Shown here in pieces: positions 35,901-47,900 of a stretch of 64,000 nt of DNA. Made by a program: the position numbers and the translations under genes. Positions within the stretch are counted from its first letter, which is position 1. Each line of letters opens with the position of its first letter. The stretch covers positions 2,433,001 to 2,497,000 of the forward strand of contig OX031058.1 of assembly GCA_943736015.1 (NCBI GenBank). The letters are read 5' to 3'. The notes under the pieces were generated by a model that saw only the letters and a program-made list of their open reading frames with translations, was not told the DNA's origin and did not search any database. The stretch comes from Tridacna crocea. Lineage: Eukaryota > Mollusca > Bivalvia > Cardiida > Cardiidae.

Positions 35901-38900
35901 GTAATGTCGGATCAAAAATTAGGTTACTAGGTCAACTCTTGGAAAACCTTGTTTACTTTCTAGAGGCCTTACTTTAACCCTTTCCCAAACGACAAACTTT
36001 TGGACTAGACCAAATTGAAAGCATTTGCAGACGACAATTCAACTCTTGCTGAAAAGATGATATTTGTCTATGATAGGGTTGAAAACATTGTGGGAATAGG
36101 AGAAAATACTGTTACCAGCATTTTCTCCTTTTCCCACAATGTTTTCAAAAGGCTTCTATTCCAGACCCGTAAAAACCAGGGATTGTTTGGGAAAGAGTTA
36201 AATACAATACTATCTTGGTCCAGAATGTTGGTCTTGCACTAGCTTGCAAGTGGGTTATATCGGGACAATAAATCGTGAAAATCTTGGTAGAATGTTTGTC
36301 TTAATATCTCAAAAGAAACTTAACCCATTACCACATGAGAAAGGTTTAGACTTGTCCAAATTGAAAGCATTTGCAGACGACAAAATAAAGGTGACTGAAA
36401 AATAGAAATTTGTTCTGGGAAGGGTAGAAAACACTGTGGGAAAAGGAGAAAATGCTGGTTACCAGCATTTTCTCCTTTTCCCACAGTGTTTTCAAAAGGC
36501 TTCTTTCTCAGGGGCGTCAAAAGTAGGAATTGTGTGGTAATGGGTTAAAATGGATCATGTGTGGTCAAAAGACTTGGGTGATCAATTTCACAGCAATCAT
36601 GGCCCTCTTGGTTGGTATGTGTTTGTCGTTTCTTGTAAATTAATTACGTATGCCAGAAAGTAAGCAAAATCTCTGCTAGTAGACTGATTCAGGTCCTCAG
36701 GTCTCTATTTATAATCTATTTAATTCTTTCCCATACCACAAAATTTTGGACGAGACCAAATTGAATGTGTTTCAGATGACAAATCAAATGTGAATAATGA
36801 TTTTTGTCCATGAAAGAGTAAAAGACATTGTGGGAGAAGGAGAAAATGCTGGTTACTAGCATTTTCTCCTTTTCCCTCAGTGTTTTCAAAAACTTTCTAT
36901 CCCAGCATTGTAAAAACCAGAATTGTGTGGAAAAGGATTAAATTTTACATAATGTGTATAACTATTCTTGCAGCCATGGGATAGCACAGCCTTATTGCTT
37001 GCTGATTTGTCAGAGGATGGGAGTCAAATAGTCAGTGGATCAGTCCAACAGGTAAAAGTATAGGCATTGTTTTGTTCAACCTTCTTTCAAAAGGCTACCA
37101 AATTAACCCTTTACCACACAATGAAGACTTTTAACAACACTGAGGAAGAAGCCTTCTTATGAAATCATTGTTGGAATAGGAGAAAATGCAGGTAACAAGC
37201 AATTTCACCTTTTTCCTCAATGTTTTCTAACCTTATTTAGACAACTTCCAACATTTGAGCCACATCTAATTTAGATGAGTCTACAATTTTGCTGCGTGAT
37301 AAAGGGTTAATGGCTGCTACAATTGAGCCATGCTCTGTGAAAAGGTAACTTAGTGCATCTGCAAAATGTTTTGGCCCAGGTCAGCCTGGGCAATCCAAGC
37401 AGGTTGGGGTGTTTAAAAATGGCTAGTATGGTTCGATAGTTATATAATGGCTTGCCTGGCACCAAGCCATGGTGGCTCAGTCTATAGCGCACAGGACTTG
37501 AGAACAGGGGTAGTCGGTTTGATCCCAGGCTCAGCCAAATTCTTTCTGTAGATTGATGATAGTCATTGCAACAGGATTCATTCCTCTCACTGGTGATAAT
37601 TGTGGCTTGGAAAGAAAATTGTATGGAGTACTGGTTAAAGAAATTGCAGGAAAGCATGGATAGGTGCACTGGCTGCCATTATATAGCTGAAATAATAATG
37701 TATTAATGGTGTTAAACATCATACAAAGGAACAAACAAGACTTGCTTGGCAAAATGTATCACGGAAAATTAATGCTAATCTTCATTGTGCTGAAATTGAA
37801 AAAAAATGCAGACTACAAAGTAAATGTGACTGTATTTGGAAGAGTAGAAAACATTTTTCATATTCCATTCAGATGTTCTGGCATAATGTTTTGGAATGCG
37901 CTTCTGGAATGTGCAAATGGAATGTTTAAGAACACATGCACTGCTCAGGAATTATGTTGGAGCATTTTTGGAACATTGTTCTAGTCAATACCAAAATGAT
38001 GGCTGTTGCAAGAGTTACTGTCTTAGCTGTGCTAGTAGAGGATATAACTACTAAGTAGTTGCAAAGAGAGAGTAGAGATTGAAACTAACATGTCCTCAGT
38101 GCTCCTATTTATGGAGTTCATATCTTGTAAGATACAAATGCAAGTTTCACCATGAAGAGCTGTCTGATTTTCAGCCATCTTGTATAACCTAGCAACCATT
38201 CAGAAGGTGCGCTGCACCTCCATTTAATCATACCCCCTTGAAACGCATGTTTTTGGGGGTATACTGGAATCAGCCTGTCTGTCCGTCTGTCTTTCCGTTG
38301 CATCCGTCTATGTACAAAATACTAGTAATTACCCATTGCTGTCAAAGCGCTGGCTGGGTATTAAGTCACATTCAGTGACAGCTTTAGTTAGATCTGTCAG
38401 AACATGTTTTGAAGAACATAGCACAGTGTTTGGAAATACTCCATTCACCAAGAATATGTTCAGTGTTCAGAACAGCAAAAGGAATACTCCCATTGTGGGG
38501 AAAGGATAACATGCTGGTTACCAGCATTTTCTCCTCTCCCGATAGTTAACGTCTTTAAAAGCCTTCTTGCTCAAGGTCATTAAAACTCAGGATTATGTCG
38601 TATAGGGTTAATATAAGCTATTTGGATCATGAAACTTGTCTATCAAATTTCAGAAAACATTGAGGAAAAAGGCGAAATAGCACTCTATCGTCATTTCCCC
38701 CTTTCCCTCAGTTTTTCTGAGGGCATATTCCCAGGGCTTCTTAAATGTCAAAATTGTGTTTTAACTCCTTACCACACAATCGACTTTTAATGACCACGAC
38801 AAAGAAGTCTGTAGAAATCATTTTCCCAGAATAGTTTTCACCCTATCAAAGCGATAAACCTTCATATTAACAAGATTTAATGTGTTGTCTGCAGATACTT

Positions 38901-41900
38901 TGAACTTGGTACAGTACAAAAATTTATCCTGTAAAAGTTGAGTTAAGGCAGCACTACTGAATTTTATCTCTACTCACTTCAGGCTCACCCTTCTTCCCTA
39001 ATGTCTCTGTTATTACTAAAGATCTTTTACTAAAAACTTAGACTGTTTTTTGAGCATCAATACAGGAAAACATACAGTAGGAGCAGGTAATCATCAAACT
39101 ATTTTAGACACAATTATACCACTTTCAGACTTGGAATTGTCTATGAAAATCACACTACTGCAGCCAAGCATGTGCACCAGGATTAACCTTATGATAAAGG
39201 ATTTTCTTAACTCATTCTTGAATGATAATATTTTAGACAATTCCAATTTGAAAGCACTTGCAGACTGCAACATTTATATGGCACAAACAATGGGATTTGT
39301 ATGGGTCTAGAAAAAATTGTGGAAAAAGGAGAAAATCATTTTCTCATCTTTAGCTCACCTGAGCATGAAGTGCTGAAGTTGAACTATTGTGATTGCCCAA
39401 TGTCTGTCTTCCGTCGTCCACAATTTCTTTTTAAAACGATCTTCTTCGCTTGAACCGCTGGGCCAATCTTGATGAAACTGGGCAGAGATGTTCCTTGGGT
39501 GAAATTTTATCAAATTTGCTCAGGAGATTGAATTCCACCCTTAACTGTGGTTGCCATGGTAACCAAAAGGAAACAAAATGTCAAAATCTTTGAAAATCTT
39601 CTTCTCTGAAACTAGAAATCACAGAGCTTTGATATTTGGTATGTAGCTAATCCTAGTGGACCCCTACCAAGATTGTTCATATTATGCCCCTGGGGTCAAA
39701 ACTGGTCCCACCCCTGGGGTCACAAGTTTGAACATAGGAACAAAGACGGGAAACTTTAAAATTCTTCTTCTCTGAAACTGGAAGGCATAGAGCTTTGATT
39801 TATGGAATGTAGAGTCTCCTTGTGGACCTCTACCAAGTTTGTTCAAGTTTGCCCATCCCGCCCCGCCCCACGGGTCAAGGATCACAAGTTAGAACATAGG
39901 AACAAAGAAGGCAAACTTAAAATTCTACTACTCTAAGACTGAAATCAATACAGCTTTGATACATGTATTTGGTATGTAGTATCTCCCAGTGGACCCCTAC
40001 CATGTTTGTTCATATGAAGGCCCTGGGGTCAAAACTGACTCTACTCTGGGGGTCACAATTTTGAACGTAGGAACAAAGAAGAGAAACTTTAAAATTCTTC
40101 TTCTCTGAAACTGGAAGGCGTAGAGCTTTGATATTTTGTATGTAGCATCTCCTATTAGGCTTCTACCAAGTTTGTTCATATGATGCCTCTGGGATTCAAA
40201 CTGGCCCCGCCCTGGGAGTAACAAGATTGAGCATAGGAACAAAAAATGAAAACTTAAAGATTCTTCTTCTCTAACTAGAAAGTGTAGAGCTTTGATATTT
40301 GGTATGTAGCATATTCTAGTGGACCTCTACCAACCCTGTTTATATGATGACCATTGGGTCAAAACTGGCCCCACACCGGGGGGCACAAGTTCAAATTATA
40401 GGATCAAGGAAAAAAAAAACTTTAAAGTTCTTCTTCTGTGAAAGTGGAAGGAGTAGAGCTTTGATATTTGGTATGTAGCATTTATACTAGTGAACCTCTA
40501 CCAAGTTTTCCAATCTGGCCTTGCCCTGGGGGTCACAAGTTTGAACAAGGGAACAAAAAAGTAAAAATTTAGAATTCTTCTTCTCTGAAACTAGAAACTA
40601 GAAGGTGTAGGGTGTTGATCTTTGGTATGTAGCATCTCCTTGTAGACTTCTACCAAGTTTGATCATATGATGCCCCTGGGGTCAAAACTAGCCCTGTTCT
40701 GGGGTCACAAGTTTGAACATGGAAACAAAAAAAGGAAAACTTTGAAAATCCTTTTTCTCTGAAACTCAAAGGTAGAAAGCTTTGATATTTGGTATATAGT
40801 GAACCTGTTCTAATTTGTTAGCCCACCTGAACACAACATGTTCAGCGAGTTCAAAATTTGGTCACCTGGGATCATAAACTAAGTCACCATGTTTAGTTAA
40901 AGAAATACCTTGTGGGCACTCTAGAGGCCACTTTTCTTGCTCAGCTGACTGGAAAATTAGTAAGAATGTTTATCTTGATGATATATTGGATGGATATGAA
41001 ATTGGGTCACCTGGGCTAATAATCTAGGTCACTGGGTTAAATTAAAGAAATACCTTGTGACTCTAGAGGCCACAATTTATTGCTCAATTAACTTGAAAAC
41101 TGTTTAAAATGTTTGTCTTGATAAATTTGTGATGAGTTCAAAATTGGGTCACCTATGATGACAAAGTAGGTCACTATGCCAGTTTATGGAAATTCCATGT
41201 TTGGCCCTCTAGAGGCCACAGTTTAAGCTCAAATGACCTGACAATTGGTCAGAAATTGAATTATGCACAAGGAGTGAAATTTCGTCTAATGACTCAGGTT
41301 AGCGATCCAGGACCATCATGGCCCTCTTATTTCACAATGTTTTCTTTCAGCCTACTTCTCAGGGTTGTTAAAACTCAAGTTTGTGTCATGAAGTGTTAAA
41401 GAGCCTCCATTGTCTTGTATTTCTTTTTCAATTATAGATCGCTGGTGGAGAAGACATCAGTATAATGCTACCATCCTGGACCTATGATAATGAACTGTTG
41501 TACATTGGAGATCAAACTGATTGGTGGAACTTGTACCATGTGACCAGTTCAGGGGAACATGTTAATTTATTGCCCAAGAATGCAGAATGTGGTGGACCTC
41601 ACTGGAGCTTTGGACAGACACCATATATGATAGACCCGAGAAAAAATGGAAATATTTTCATGGTGTATGGCAAAGTAAGAACTGTTAATTATAGGATAGT
41701 TGTTCATATTCATGTTGTTTTAAAAAATATTAAATGTTTGTTATTTTCAAGTACATGTACTTATTCTTTCACATAATAATGCTTATACCTATTACACATT
41801 TTCTTATCTAACACTCGTTTCAGATAAGCTTTGTGCAGTACTTATCATATGTGATGCAATATTGCACTTTTAGGTAATTTACAGAAGTGAGTTGTGGTTT

Positions 41901-44900
41901 ATTCCTGCAAATTACCATATGTATGTAACATAATGTACAATTCTTATTTATAACTTGCCAGCTGAAGGGAAGATAACATTTGTTGGCATATGAGATCAAA
42001 TTTTGATAAAAATTGTCTGCAAAAATGTCATTTAAATCACCAGAGGCCCTCTTTTTAACATTTTTCTAGACTGGTGTAATAACATTTTATCTAGATGGTT
42101 AGATATTTGCTTTTTGGATGTATTCATGCTTTGCATTGTGCTCACTAAAATTTGCTCAATTCATCATAGTGTAAGCATGCTTTTACAGCGGGTAATACTT
42201 GAAAAAAAGATAGAATTATTAGATCATTCGAAAATAGCATTCAAAACAATTCCTTACATCAGGTTTCTATACTTCAAACTATAGCTCTTGAACTGACAAC
42301 AAAACTTCACTCTTGTCCGAATTCAAAGCATTTGAAGACATCAAAATTACTGTCACTCAAAAAAATGAAACTTTTTTCAAGAAGGGCAGAAAATATTATT
42401 GAAAAAGGAGAAAATGCTGGTAAAGGGTTTGACAGGTAAGAGCCAATAGAGTTTTTCAGTCCCTAATAGACCGCTTGTTCTTTCCTCTTTCCATGTTGGC
42501 AGGAGACCGGTATATACAACCTGAAGACCAAGTCATATAGAGAAGTTAAAACAGGGTTTACCTTTTTCCAATATATCAGTTTTGGCGGAGATGGGTTTGT
42601 GTATGCCCTGGTTGGAAGTCCAACCAAATCGTTATGTATTGTGCAGATCAATACAGAATCTGAGGAGGTAAGACGGACATTATGGGAATTTTGCTTTTTT
42701 TTATTCGCCATTCCCCCCTTTGTAAGCAAGTTGAAAGAAGTACATGTTTACTGTTTCATCTTGTCTTTCTTTTCATGCATAGGCAAAATGTTAGCTCTTG
42801 AAATTAAAATGTTTCACCTCTGCTGCTTTTGAGCCTGTCATCACAAATGATGCCAGGAGGAAGCAAATTCATACATGCATTCAATACAAAATAATGTATT
42901 TATTTATCTAAGTCTCAACATTGTAAATTTTGCTAAAAGGATAAAAAAAAAAGTAAATAACAGTAAATCCAGTTAAAATATGTACAATTAGAGTTATAAG
43001 TGACCATGTCTATGCATTTAAAAGCAATGTTAGAAGACATTTCAAAATCACACTCATTCTATCTTCACTCTATCCACCTCTTTTCATCACTAGCATAACA
43101 TTTTGTCATGTAGTCAAACTCACTTCCATCTCTCTCTCTCTCTGCACTATGTCTGTTACATGTATATGAATCCTAGACAGGTACATGTAATTAATTCTTT
43201 ACCAAATGACAAATTTTAGACTGGTCCAAATTCAAAGCATTTGCAGACAACAAAAATATGAATGAAAAGTTGAAATTTGGTTTGGAAAGGGTAGAAAACA
43301 TTGTGGGAAAAGGAGAAAATGCTGGTAACCAGGATTTTCTTCTTTTCCCACAATGTTTTCAAAAGGCTTCTTTCACAGGGTTGTTAAAAGTCGGGATTGT
43401 GTGGTAATGGATTAAACAAAGATACACAATATATGAACCAATAACATATTACATTTAAACATTTTTTTCTATCTCACAAAATGACAACAACTACATTAGA
43501 CTTATCCACACCAGAGGCAATTATATAATAAACATATCTAATAATTGAAATTTGTTCCAAGAAGGGTAGAAAACACTGCGGAAAAGGAGACCATGCTGGT
43601 TATCAGCACTCCCATCCCATTCTACAATGTCCCAAAAATCCCCCTTTCTCCTGAAGTGGAAATTATGGAGGCAAAGGGTCAAATAATGTATTAGTAATAA
43701 TAATGAAAATGTTTTTTTTTTTGTAGAAATGAAGCAATCAATTGTGAAATCTGTCAAATCTTGTATTTATTGTATAGTAAAGTGTTTTGGCTGTTAATTT
43801 CACTATTTTTTTCATTTGAAAAGATAAAAATTGTTTTTTCAAAGTCTGACAAGCTATCAAAACTTTGACTCAATTCCCTTGCTTTGTTAAACAGAGTATT
43901 TCTCAAAGGATCATGAATAGGGCACTTACATAGCAAATAGTAATGCTGCTCCGTTTCAATATCACTTTCACATGTTGGGCAAATTCCCCCTTCTATGGGA
44001 ATGTTTTTCAAATTGCCCAGTTTCAAGACATATTGGAGCAACCACACAACAAAATTTAGCCAGTGCAGATCTATCTTTAATTGGCATTGAAAGCCCAACA
44101 CAATGTTCTCTTTTGTAATCCAGTTTCAATGAATTATAGGTTCTGAGTTTATTTTTACCTCTGCCTCTTGTACCAGTTGTACTAGCTATAGATATTTTCC
44201 AACCATTTAGAAAAAGCTCCATGGTATGAATTTCTATAGTACTGATGAAACTTTTGGAAGATAAAGACATTTTTGTATTTACCCTTTCCCAAACAAGCCC
44301 TTGTTTTACGTGTCTGCAGCACTACTCTTTTGAAAACATTGTGGGAAAAGGAGAAATTGCTCGTAATGAGCAATTTCTCCTTTTCCCACAGTGTTTTTTA
44401 CCTATTTGGAGAACTTTCTGCCATTTTTATCAAATTTGAAATTGTCTTCTGCAAACTCTCTGAGTCTGGAAGAGTCTAAAATTTGTCGTTTGGGAAAGGG
44501 TTAAGCAAATTGCCCAATTGTAGATCATTCACATGCTTCTTGAATATAAATTGCCAATTTTTTACATTTTTTCTTGACATTTTATTACAGTGATAAAAAA
44601 ATTTTGAATTGATCCTATGTGGGTCCATTTTCATAAACCTCATCCACATGTCAATAGGTGAGTGCAACACTATTCTAAGTGCCTGTACATTGTACAGGCA
44701 CTTAGAATCGTGTTGCACTCACCTATCGATGTTCAATCAAATACTTAACACTTCATCACAAAAATTCTTCTAAAGTATTTTTTTGAGAGATCCTTAAACT
44801 TTAGCTACTCTCTTTCAGCTTTACATACGTCATTCCACGGGCAGGACAGCTCATTGTTCCACCATGGTTTGTTCAGCTGTCTTTTCTTATTTGATATATT

Positions 44901-47900
44901 ACTGGAAGAAATAGTAATTTTTCTGACATCTAAATCTTTCATCATTTCTGACATGACAACTTGACATAACTCACCATATGCCTCATCAACATCACACTGG
45001 TATTTTAAACTATCTTCTAATCTATAAACTGTGGAATAAATCTGTTGTATAGCAGAATCATTAATGAGAATTTAAGGCTCTGATATATGCCCTACATCAA
45101 AACTTAAAACAGTTATTTGATTTTCATTAACAACTGTTTCAACATACGATTGGAAAAACCTTGTGTATGCTCTATAGGCCACACTTTCAGTCCAAAACTC
45201 TTGAAGGTTGGTCAGAACAACTGTCTTGATAATATCTCAATTGAATTTAAAAAATGGACTATGTCTAGTCAAAAACCAGGTCTCTAGGCCAAATCTTTGA
45301 AAACCTTATATATTTTCTAGGAGCCACATTTTAGTGCATTATACATGAAACTTGGTCACAATGTTTGGACCAATTTGCAAGTGGGTCATTTCAGTTCAGT
45401 AACTTGGTCACTGAATCAAATCTTCGATAAAGAACTCTTTAAGTCAAATACTCTTAAAAATCTGGGTAGATATTTGTCATGGTATCTCAAAAGAGATTTA
45501 AAATTGGTTATTTTTTAGTCAAAAGACTCAGGTGAGGGACTTCAGGGCTATCATGGCCCTCTTGTTTACATTCCAGGTCACTGTTTTGCGGGAATCAAAA
45601 AGTATAGACATGGACACTGGATACTTCAGCATCCCGGAGGAGTTGACATGGGAAACTACGGGAAATGAGACCACACGTGGCTTTTTTTATCCACCAACTA
45701 ATAAAGACTTCAAGGCTCCAGGTACTGTAAAAAAATGGTCTTTTGTAAGATAAAAAAATGTAAATTCTTTACCAAATGACAGAATTTTAGACTTTTCTAA
45801 ATTATACTCACATAAAACCTTTAGCACACAATGATGACTTTTAACGCCCCTGAGGAAGAAGCCTTTTGAAAACTTTGTTGGAAAAGGAGAAAATGCTGAT
45901 AAACAGCATTTTCTCCTTTTCCAACAAAGTTTTTCTACCCTATCAAAGCAAAACTGCACTGTTTGAGCCTCTTTGAAATTGTCGTCTGCAAATGCTTTCG
46001 ATTTGGATAGGTCTAAAATTTTGCTGTGTGGTAACAGGTTAAAGGTGACTCAGATAGTGGGATTTATCGTTGATTGAGTAGTAAAGATTTTGGCAAGAGG
46101 AGAACAGGCTAGTTACCAGCAATTTCTCCTTTTCCAAATAATTTTGCTGTTTGGTAACAGGTTAAAGGTGACTCAAATGGTGGGATTTTTATCTTTGATT
46201 GAGTAGTAAAGATTTTGGCAAGAGGAGAACAGGCTAGTTACCAGCAATTTCTCCTTTTCCAAAAATGTTTTTAAATGGCTTCTTTGCAAGGGTCGTCTCT
46301 CACCTTTGATACATGTGAGAACAGAAGTCATTGACTTTGAAAGACAGTTGTGTCAGCAGAGCTCCAGATTAGGCGGAGTAATGGCATTATAAATACATTA
46401 TTTCTCTTTCAAACCCGTTGTTGTGGGTACTCATCAGAATCGTCTCATTGAGACGATTCTAATGAGTACTCCTAACATATGATTTGGTGCAGAATAATTA
46501 ATACATGACGTAGTTTTAATTTTAGAATCAAAATCACTTCCTCTATCTGGACCTCTGTGTTAGTTTACACATGCATAGGTACACTGACCACTGTGATATT
46601 ACCTAAGCAGTTAAAACTAAAAGGGTTGTTTGGTAAAGGGTTAAGTTTTGGTAAAATGTAAGGGTTGTTATTAAAGGTAGGTATGGGTTGGTTTGTTACA
46701 GTGTCTTCAGAAATGTGTTTGAGGTAGACTGCACATGATATATTAGCCATTCAATTTGAAAAGGGGGACAATGAACAATGTGAGAAAGCCTGAAAATATA
46801 GCCAGCATTTCACCTCTTTCCAAAATTTTTTCACCCTTTCAAAAAAATGGATCACTTTTGAATTGTCGTTTGGAACTACTTTCAATTTATGACCTTGAGA
46901 AAGGTTTTATAAAACATTGTGTATAGAGAAGAAAGTCCATTTCAGTCCATTGTCTCCTTTCCTGACAATATTTTCTAGATTCATAGACCAATTCTATCCT
47001 TGTACCATATTCAAGTTGTCATATGCATATGTCTTCAATGTAGACAAAACCTTTATCATCCAGAATTGGGTCAAAGCCATCAAATATTTCTCATTTTCAG
47101 ATAGTACCTGTCCTCCACTGTTGGTAAAGAACCATGGGGGCCCAACAGACGCAACAACAACTGTCCTCAGTCTAAGCATTCAGTATTTTACTAGCAGAGG
47201 AATGGCTGTACTGGATGTGAACTACAGAGGCAGTACTGGATATGGTAAAAAGTACAGACACAGGCTGCGCAGAAGGTTAGAGGTTAAAGTCTTTTGCCCA
47301 TTAGCCTGTATCAGGTCACAAAATTCTGGCCTTGTCCAAATTCAAAGCATTTGGATATGATAATTTCAGTGTGGATTGAATTGTGCAATTTTCGCCAGGA
47401 AAAGGAGAAAATGCTGGTACCACCAATCAATCAGTAATATTATATTTCATGTGTCTATTTTTAGAAATGTTATGGGTAAAGAAATGTAATTTAAGCTGGG
47501 GGAATTATTTCCCCCTCACAGTGAATATTTTCCTCCTGCCGAAAATCTGGAACTACTTTTTTGTTCTACTTGGCTAAAAATAGAATAAAAGTGGCATTCA
47601 TTGACAAAATAATCAGAGGAAATATAATATATAATTTATTTCATCAATCTGTGGTTAATATGGGGAAATATTTGCCTCAAAAGGGAAAGGTCCGCGAAAA
47701 TGACTTGTGCCTTACGGCACTCGTTATTTTCGCATACTTTTCCCTTTTTCGGCAAATATTTCCCCATATAAACCACAAGCTGATGAAATAAACTATATAG
47801 AATTCTTCATTGTCTTTCCATTATTTCCACATAGTAACAGGGCAACCATATTTTGTTTATGTTCTTCAGAAGTACTATAGAAATTTCCTATAGAAATTCA

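Larger units (their letters stand above)
43700..45075 (-). pseudogene. decayed LINE coding end in intron 7, antisense
   Basis: [20 protein letters not shown] at 44810-44900 is the pre-RT 'KPWW' block of non-LTR elements. At 44270-43754, across a frame change, come [46 protein letters not shown] and a zinc-like [20 protein letters not shown]. The RT domain itself is gone. A family A MITE (44281-44500) and a hairpin (44654-44726) are inserted. Confidence 0.8.

Noticed and set aside
37462..37540. Functional tRNA gene
   Set aside because: Only promoter-box-like motifs are present. The cloverleaf is not convincing and the sequence continues into a repeated SINE body.
37307..37669. Minus-strand reading frame of 120 codons
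   Set aside because: It runs through the tRNA-derived SINE and a MITE end; the open frame is chance.
47245..47250. Alternative donor GTAAAA for exon 9
   Set aside because: It would lose the conserved KKYR segment and read into a stop in exon 10.
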